Below, one piece after another: positions 58,004 to 64,000 of a stretch of DNA of 64,000 nt. Below the pieces are notes generated by a model. That model made no database searches and had not been told where the DNA came from. It saw only the letters and a program-made list of their open reading frames with translations. Numbering within the stretch: position 1 is the first letter of the stretch; each line of letters opens with the position of its first letter. The position numbers and the translations under genes are program-made. The DNA comes from Oscheius onirici (Eukaryota > Nematoda > Chromadorea > Rhabditida > Rhabditidae), in contig OW051471.1 in NCBI GenBank assembly GCA_932521025.1, forward strand, positions 4,278,001 to 4,342,000, written 5' to 3'.

Positions 58004-58439
58004 GTGCACGCGGCGCCACCGCTGCTGTCGGACCCATGAGCTGCGCTAATCAGCAAATACATAGAGATAATCAACAGTAGGGGGAGGCTCACTTTAAGAG
58101 ACTGGGCGCCATTTCGGCTCACTTGAAAAAATGGGAACGGCCGTAACACGCCGTGATCCACGGCGTGCTACAGCCATTGAACTGACGTTCCCACTTTTTT
58201 TTTGGCGCCGTTTCAGGAAGCGGCGCGGAAATTCAAAAAAATGGAAATTTTTTCTCGGTTATGTTTTGATGATTTTATCCTCATTTTTCCTTTATCTTCC
58301 AGTTTTTCACTCGATTTTCTGGTACAAAAAGGTTTATTTGTGCGTTCCACAACAAAGATAACAAACAAAATTAAAAATTGAGTACCACAATTAACAATAA
58401 CATATTAGTATTGATCGAATATAATGTTTTAGAAAGAAA

Positions 58440-59396
58440 ATTCGTTAGCTATAAGCTGTAGACGTCGAACCGGATCCCTAATAGTGCTGAATCTTCTCTT
58501 CAGGATATTGAAGTAGGAATGAAGAGCTTCAATGGACTGTTCCGACATGATGCCCCATGTTTTGTGCTTAGACACGAATTTGGGGACATGGTCCGCAACT
58601 TTGGCGTCATGGTGACATTTTTGTTTGCATGTTGTAACTCAGAAAGCAGTTCGACCAAATTCACATGCAAATCTGTCTCTTCCTCTTCGGTGAGGAAAGA
58701 GCTTTTAGCCAAGCTTTGAACTTTAGATAGTGCGTCCATAAATCGCACGTAGGCCCTTGTTTGGTCACTCGTAGGGAATAAATTCCACAGATTTTTAGCG
58801 TTTTCATGGGAAATGAGCTTTCTCACATGGTTTCCAATGAATCTTTGGAAATACGCCCTTTTATCTGCTCCACACTGAGAGAACATGGCCTCGAACTGCT
58901 TCATTTTCGGCCCTGAATCACCAAGAGCTAAAGTCTCATTTATCCGATCACCCAGTTGCTTAAGCTCGGTTTCAGCTACTTTCAGATCTACTTCCAGGGC
59001 GCTAACCTGATCATGGCCAGTTTTTAGACGACTTTCGGAGGTTTTTGCAGAACATGAGCTAATTCTAATTTTTCGGAATATGATATAATTCGCATGGCTA
59101 CTAAGGTGCGTCTTCAGCCGGCTATACATACCCTATGAAATGTTGAAAGTCTTTAAAACAACAAGAGCTTCCATCGGGGTAAGGCGATTCTTTTTCTGTG
59201 CCAGTAGGTTTGCACGCACTCGACTTTCTCTATTCATAGCTGACTTTTTCTGGACCTTATGCTTGCGAATTCTCTGCTTCAGCTTAACTATGTATCTGCT
59301 CTGCGCTTGGACTGTCTGTCGAAGTGTTTGAATTGTTTTGTGGAGGTCGGCGTTGGTCCATTCCGTTTGTACACTACAAGACGAAAAGCATATCAT
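58440..59396 (-). pseudogene. DNA-transposase-like remnant (SEQ-IE-LH-FN signature)
   Basis: The minus strand has a coiled-coil start (DLHKTIQTLRQTVQAQSRYI, KLKQRIRKHKVQKKSAMNRE), then SALEVDLKVAETELKQLGDR, AYFQRFIGNHVRKLISHENA and LWNLFPTSDQTRAYVRFMDA. After a frame change near 58,610 it reads DHVPKFVSKHKTWGIMSEQS then IEALHSYFNILKRRF. The H-P-F...WG..SEQ-IE-LH--FN motif is common in repetitive nematode transposase-like proteins. At least one frame break and no DDE domain, so a remnant. Confidence 0.6.
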
Positions 59397-59439
59397 ATCG
59401 GTCTGTGCAGTCTGGTTAGAGGCGAAAAGGACCGGTTCA

Positions 59440-59899
59440 TCTGCATAAGCTGAGAGAGAGATCGGATAGCCGGAAAAGGAATCAGAAGAGATCGGTTGAC
59501 TGGGTAAGGGATCAAAAGTTAAGAAGAAAACACAAGTAGAAAAGCCGCCGACAGGCGGCGAAGCCGGCTGGTTAAATATTATTACAAAATGACACCTTGT
59601 TTTTCGGGCACAAATAGTGATTTTTTCAATTTTTGATGTTCTGCAAAGTTGTAGCCCGAACGAATTTTTTTTCTACAACTTTACAAAACATCGAAAAGCC
59701 GAAAAATGAGTTCTTGACCGTTAAAAATGAAGCGTGGGGTGAACCCCACGTGCTATTTTATGCGGGGGGTAATTTCACCCCCGTGGGGTACTGCGTGAGG
59801 TACCTCTATCCCACGCGGGATACCTTGGAACGCGCGAGATTCTGCGTGGGGTGCCATCCCACGCGTGGACCCCACGTGGGGTACTTTGGAACCGGCCAC
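59440..59899. repeat. mixed repeat block: ATCGGTTGACT repeats and CCCCACG palindromes
   Basis: 59,455-59,575 (GATCGGTTGACTGGGTAAGG, GCCGCCGACAGGCGGCGAAG) is the reverse of 39,475-39,560. 59,728-59,899 is the GTGGGG palindrome cluster shared with 14,400-14,549 (identical CCCACGCGTGGACCCCACGT). No coding. Confidence 0.65.
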
Positions 59900-60241
59900 A
59901 GGGATGGCCGCCCGGCCTACCGTAACCCGGCCGGCCGGGCTGCCCCGTTTGAAATTGGGCCCGCCCGTTTCCGGCCCGGTTTTTCGTGGCGGGACCAACG
60001 CTACCGCGGGCGAAATTTTGAGTTCAAATATTGTTTTTTTTTCCAATTTTTATCTTTTTCTGTCCGGATTTCCGGTTTTTTTTTGCATCTTTTCTTCCAC
60101 TATGGTTAGATAGTAGCGAGGTAACCACATTGTTAACAAAAAAGATCATGAAAATTTCGTTTAGTGCTATGAAATGACTTGCTACGTTTTCAGCCGCCTA
60201 AAATGACGACAAACGGAATTTTTATGATCTTTTTTTGTTAA

Positions 60242-61573
60242 AGGAAACTTTCGGCTATGCCAAAAATCCACTGCGGGACCAATTGGCATTGGTCCCGTCA
60301 CGATCTTGCATATTTTTCATTTTTCGACGCTTTGCGCTCGTTTTATCGTTTTTCACACCATGTTTAATCGATTCCGCATCAAATTTTACACCAGTAATGT
60401 CTTCTATTCCGACATCAAAATTGCTGTGCTTAGCAAAGAACAAAATAGGAAAGAACAGAAACGCTGTTTTCGGCTTTTCCTTCCAGTTTTATTAGATTTT
60501 TGGGTAATACTGGAGCTGGCACCACCCTAAATTCAAACGGTTTTTCGCGCCGAATTTCAATTTTGCGGGATCTTCAATTTTTTCAGATTTCTCTTCAAGA
60601 ATTTCATTTTTTTGTCGTTTCTCCAGCTTTTGTTGTATTTTTTCATGTTTTTTTTTCCAATTTCTTTCCAAACCATGAAACCAAGTTATTGTTGTTAAAA
60701 AGTGACAAATAACTGCATTTTATCGCATGTTTTCAGTCCGTTGATAGAAATTTGTACTTTTTTCTTGCAAATGGAAGCCGAAACGTTTAATATCTGTTTA
60801 TAGACACGTTCACAATCTCTTTTCTTCATTTTTATCCGTTAATCTTCAGTAAAAATGCTCTCCACTGCTCGTTCGTTGGCTAAAGTACCTCTCACAAGCT
60901 GCCCACAAACTCTTTGGCTCAACGCCTCAAGTAAATTTGATTTCCATCATCATCACCTTTATTTGTTTCAGATCAGACGGAGTTCACGCCATCGGACTTG
61001 ATCTCTGAAAGACCAACTCGTGCGTCGTCGTCATGGAATAAAAGACGGTCGAGGCTTTCGAAACGCTGAAGGAGTTGGGACGTTTCGATAGGAAAGAAAC
61101 GAAGACTGCCACGGGCCAAGACTCAGCCGAGTCTCCCCGTGGCCTATTTACATCTACATTTAATACGAAGTCTTGGACGAAATTTGAGACTATTGTGATC
61201 ATGTACATGCATTTCTTTACTTTTCTTATGAAATAAACTTTCATTTACTTCTGTGCATTTTTGTCTCCCAGAGATGACAAAGAAAAGAAATTCTTAAAGA
61301 AAAATCTGAAAAAATTGAAGATCCCGCAAAATTGAAATTCGGCGCGAAAAACCGTTTGAATTTAGGGTGGTGCCAGCTCCAGTATTACCGATTTTTGCTT
61401 TCGGAATATACTTATCTGATGTAAAATTTGATGCCGAATCGATTAAACATGGTTTGGAAACGAACAAATGAGTGTAAAACGTCGAAAGAGCGGAAATAAA
61501 AAGTTTGGGTTGAGATCGTGTCGGGACCTTTTGTAATCGTGATGGGACCTTTTTTCGTAGCCGGACACACGCT
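60242..61573. mobile_element. nested element flanked by TTAA, carrying a captured gene fragment
   Basis: Flanked by TTAA (60,238-60,241 and 61,574-61,577). The uninterrupted copy at 21 kb has a single TTAA at this position, which supports a 4-bp target duplication of the piggyBac type. Long arms (60,255-60,600 and 61,290-61,560) share CAGCTCCAGTATTAC, GGTGGTGCCAGCTCC, TTTTCGCGCCGAATTTC and AATCGATT-CGCATCAAATTT in inverted order. The centre is not repeat but gene-derived. No transposase. Confidence 0.82.
60855..61060 (+). pseudogene. mitochondrial Hsp70 (mortalin/HSP-6-like) 5' fragment
   Basis: 60,855-60,930 encodes MLSTARSLAKVPLTSCPQTL, a mitochondrial-presequence-like start. A real-looking intron (GTAAAT...TTTCAG, 60,931-60,970) follows. 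The next exon reads DGVHAIGLDL, stop, KTNSCVVVME, stop, KT, clearly the Hsp70 phosphate-1 motif (IGIDLGTTNSCV-ME-GKT) with the two Gly codons turned to stops and Thr to Lys. The exon phase is also shifted relative to exon 1. The retained intron means capture at the DNA level, not by retroposition. Sequence after about 61,060 is not Hsp70. Confidence 0.8.
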
Positions 61574-62105
61574 TTAACAATGTGATCACCTCGCTACTAT
61601 CTAACTATAGTGGAAGAAAAGATGCAAAAAAAAACCGGAAATCCGGCCAGAAAAAGCAAAAAAATTGAAAAAAAATTTGAATTCAAAGCGTTGGTCCATC
61701 CACGAAAAATCGGGCCGGGCCGGCCGGGTTAGCCATCCCTGCTCATATACCTTTCTTCTTGTTTCACTCTTTCTTGCGCGATCATTTCAATCAACTGCTT
61801 GGTCTTCTCGAGGTTTTTTCACTGTTCTGCCAGTTGGTTTCTCCCATGATCTTGGGACAGCTCGTTGGAAAAATATAATGTTTAGAACGAATGGGTCCCA
61901 TCGCGACAAGGTCCGATTACGGTGTCCGCTTCTTTTTGCCGCAAACAAACAATAACGAAGACTTGATTGTCCGGCAGCAGGCGGTTTTTAGTTTTCTCCC
62001 GTTTTCTTATTGTACTACCCGCTCATTCTCTCAGTGACCTTTTTTTCTCCGATGACTTTGATTTCTACTTCAAAATTATCTTGTTTAGAGTCAAACTCGT
62101 CGACA

Positions 62106-63554
62106 ATGGGCCGAAAAATAATCCCCGACATAGTTCAAATTAACATCTACGGAGTCACTCTAGCCGAAGTTCTCAGAAAAGGAGCGAACATCCCGCGTTG
62201 GCTGGTAAACTTGTAGGCTTTCTATATTTCCACTTGCACTTTAGGAGTCTTTCGGAATTGACGATTGTGTTGTTTTCGACGTCCCGAGAAGTGGTGGCCA
62301 GAAGACGTCGAATCGCAGATTCAGTCGAAGCGTATAATTCTTTTTTTTCACCTTCAAAAAGATGTTTTAGACGATCACAAGCTTCAGCACCTCGGACTCA
62401 TCTTTGTATAACGATGATTTGACACAATACGACGAACAAATCAAGTTGGAGGAACCGGATGACTTCGAACAGGCTCCTCAAAGTCCGGCCCATTGTTCAA
62501 CTCCAACTCCTCGGAAAGATTTGTTCAACTGTACGATCAGTACTATCTGTCAAGGTTGGCTCGTTATTTAATAAAGTAAAAACTGGATTTCAGAAGATCC
62601 ATTTGAAAAAGAGCTGGGTGCTGAGCCCATCCAAGAAGAAGTCTCGTCATACATCTCGTCTTCAGATACTGCTCCTGCCAACCATGTGGAAGCTGCGGAC
62701 AAAAGTTTCTCCCCTTTTCACCAGGATAATTTTGACGATGCTGATTTTGGTGATAATAACGACGAATCCACGCTCTTTGAAGACGCAGAAGAACCGACGA
62801 ACATTACCAAAGACGTACCTGGCCAGCGACTTAAAACGGTCAATTTGACCGGTCTCAAAATCAGTCTCGGCAGAGGCGGTGGTAAACGCGTTCTCACACA
62901 GAATGGCGGCATTCGGCTCAACGTTGGAAGGGTACTTTAGTATACGACTATAATTCCTCAATTAGTTGCAGAACGCCGTAACCAAAGACACTAGAATCAT
63001 CAACTGCGCTCACAAAGTATGCCTTTTGTTGTTTGAATCGACTGAAGTTTTCAGGGCTGTAGATCAACTGTGCTCCTTCGTCGTGGATATGGACGGGATC
63101 GCCTGCTTAATCATGCTAAAACACACTTGAAATCTACTTGGAGATGCAGATTCTGCGATTACTCGGCATCCACAGAACGAGAGGTACGGTATCATCACAA
63201 GAAAAAGCACGAAGGCGTCGAATTCGAAGCTCCGAAGAAAGAAGAAACAGTCGAAGACTTCAGGAAATTGCTGCAGATGTTCCGTACCTGCTTTCCAGGT
63301 TGGGTACGTTTTTCTTTCCAAGGCTAACGGTTTTCACTTTCTTCTCTTCCAAATGTCTATTGTTCACGAAATGGGAGAAATCCGTTAGCTTTCTTCAACA
63401 AAACGTAGTTTGCTCCTTGCAGGATACTAACATCCCGGTGTCCGATATAAACCCGGACTATCTACCTGAAGACGCAACTCAAGAAAAGTATTTAGGCATT
63501 GAAGCGCTTATCAAACTCCAGAACAAACGGCGGGAGAATAGAGATGATTCCTGA
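62106..63554 (+). CDS. C2H2 zinc-finger protein
   Basis: ATG at 62106 (MGRKIIPDIVQINIYGVTLA; an upstream in-frame ATG is also possible). Exons give ESFGIDDCVVFDVPRSGGQK, an acidic Ser/Asp-rich middle (DDFEQAPQSPAH, FDDADFGDNNDEST), then a basic LKISLGRGGGKRVLTQNGGI. Two zinc-finger-like units are INCAHKGCRSTV...LLNHAKTH (C-x4-C...H-x3-H) and WRCRFCDYSASTEREVRYHH (C-x2-C...H-x4-H, continuing KKKH). The last exon ends YLGIEALIKLQNKRRENRDD S. Sequence-specific DNA binding and transcription control is the family role. Six introns, all short. Confidence 0.78.
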
Positions 63555-63671
63555 TTGGCCCGAATGATCCTTACAAATCGTCTGTAAAATATAACTTTGA
63601 TTGTTTCTGTAAATTTATAGTTTTTGAAGTTGAATTGATAAAAGCTTTTGCTATTAGTTTGTACTCTGTTG

Positions 63672-64000
63672 ATGGCTAGACAAGGTTTTCCAAATTCTAC
63701 TCCTCCAACTGTTCCACCTCCGTTGAAGTCAGTCGAGAGAAAACATGCAGTGGGAGGTATGGATCTGGGCTGTTGTGTCGAGCCGTCGTCGGTCATCTGG
63801 ATGATGTTGACTCTTTTCGCCGTGACCGTCTTCCTCACCATTCTCTTCTGTCTCCTGGTCGTAGCCACTCGATGGATCTACAAGCGTCGGATGAAGAAGA
63901 AATGCGACGCCTTGAGAGTCAAGTATTTGCAGGAGGCGAAGCAGCGCAAAATGGACGAGATGAGGGCCAAACGACTCGCTCTTAGACCCATTCTGCCCTT
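63672..64000 (+). CDS. single-pass membrane protein, 5' part (runs off window end)
   Basis: ATG at 63672: MARQGFPNSTPPTVPPPLKS, Pro-rich extracellular or luminal N-terminus without signal peptide, then GCCVEPSSV and one transmembrane helix MMLTLFAVTVFLTILFCLLV. A basic stop-transfer (RWIYKRRMKKK) and a charged coiled-coil tail (YLQEAKQRKMDEMRAKRL) follow. Type III topology likely. Family not recognised; no stop before the window ends. Confidence 0.7.
   Translation, partial: MARQGFPNSTPPTVPPPLKSVERKHAVGGMDLGCCVEPSSVIWMMLTLFAVTVFLTILFCLLVVATRWIYKRRMKKKCDALRVKYLQEAKQRKMDEMRAKRLALRPILP

Larger units (their letters stand above)
57601..58098. mobile_element. terminal-inverted-repeat element with opposed tRNA-like blocks
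   Basis: Ends ACTTAAAGCGGGCCTACCTC / GGGGGAGGCTCACTTTAAG, the same TIR family as 12,996-13,452. Inner arms GGCGCAGTGGGTAAAGCG (57,681) and its opposed partner CACTTATCCACTGCGCCA (57,982). Confidence 0.8.
59900..61740. mobile_element. foldback element (AGGGATGGC family) split by a nested insertion
   Basis: Left end AGGGATGGCCGCCCGGCCTA, right end GGCCGGCCGGGTTAGCCATC then CCT, same family as 20,698-21,220. Its two halves (59,900-60,241 and 61,574-61,740) match that copy but are separated by 1,332 bp. Confidence 0.85.

Overview
The window is nuclear DNA from a nematode (Chromadorea-like). Three things point there: very short introns (about 34-60 bp) with a TTTCAG-type acceptor, many ATGs lying only 2-15 bp after a TTTTCAG-like site (the pattern expected of spliced-leader trans-splicing), and nematode-restricted families (two SXP/RAL-2-type secreted proteins, a TWiK-type two-pore K+ channel). 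The species cannot be told from sequence alone. Almost every gene is split into exons, so the boundaries given are my own splice reconstructions (GT-AG, reading frame, family conservation).

Layout. 1-2,673 (-): 5' end of a classical cadherin. 5,584-8,693 (-): EZH2/MES-2-type Polycomb methyltransferase, with a basic nuclear protein just upstream on the same strand (8,898-9,812). 10-14.6 kb: a block of DNA transposons, including a 1.4-kb Mutator-like element with a 9-bp target duplication. 15.4-17 kb: a coiled-coil protein tail to tail with a secreted saposin-like protein. 18.2-20.2 kb (-): pinin. 21.2-23.2 kb (+): two membrane-protein genes. 23.1-24.5 kb (-) and 24.6-25.9 kb (+): a divergent pair, lysine-rich nuclear and SR-rich. 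26.1-27.2 kb (+): phytanoyl-CoA dioxygenase PHYHD1. 27.2-29.4 kb (-): ANKLE2/LEM-4. 29.6-30.1 kb (+): small unknown protein. 31.5-32.8 kb (+): a tight cluster of a small coiled-coil protein, RABIF/MSS4 and LSM3, operon-like. 33-33.9 kb: a degenerate cathepsin B. 33.9-38.2 kb: two SXP/RAL-2-like secreted proteins. 38.3-43.3 kb (-): a complete TWiK channel and a decayed tandem copy split by a foldback insertion. 45.6-53.3 kb (+): a very large ankyrin-repeat/WGR PARP (tankyrase-type, PME-5). 53.6-54.4 kb: a small secreted-protein gene interrupted by a foldback element. 54.6-61.7 kb: retrotransposon remnant, transposase remnant, and nested foldback elements carrying a mitochondrial Hsp70 gene fragment. 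62.1-63.6 kb: C2H2 zinc-finger protein. 63.7 kb to the end: 5' part of a single-pass membrane protein.

The housekeeping genes cover chromatin (EZH2, PARP, LEM-4, zinc finger), RNA processing (pinin, LSM3, SR-rich) and trafficking (RABIF). The most unusual feature is the mobile DNA. It is a family-rich set of long-arm foldback elements, several carrying tRNA-like sequences (A-box-like and GGTTCGATTCC-type B-box) as opposed pairs in both arms, others carrying pieces of host genes, and some inserted into one another or into coding exons.
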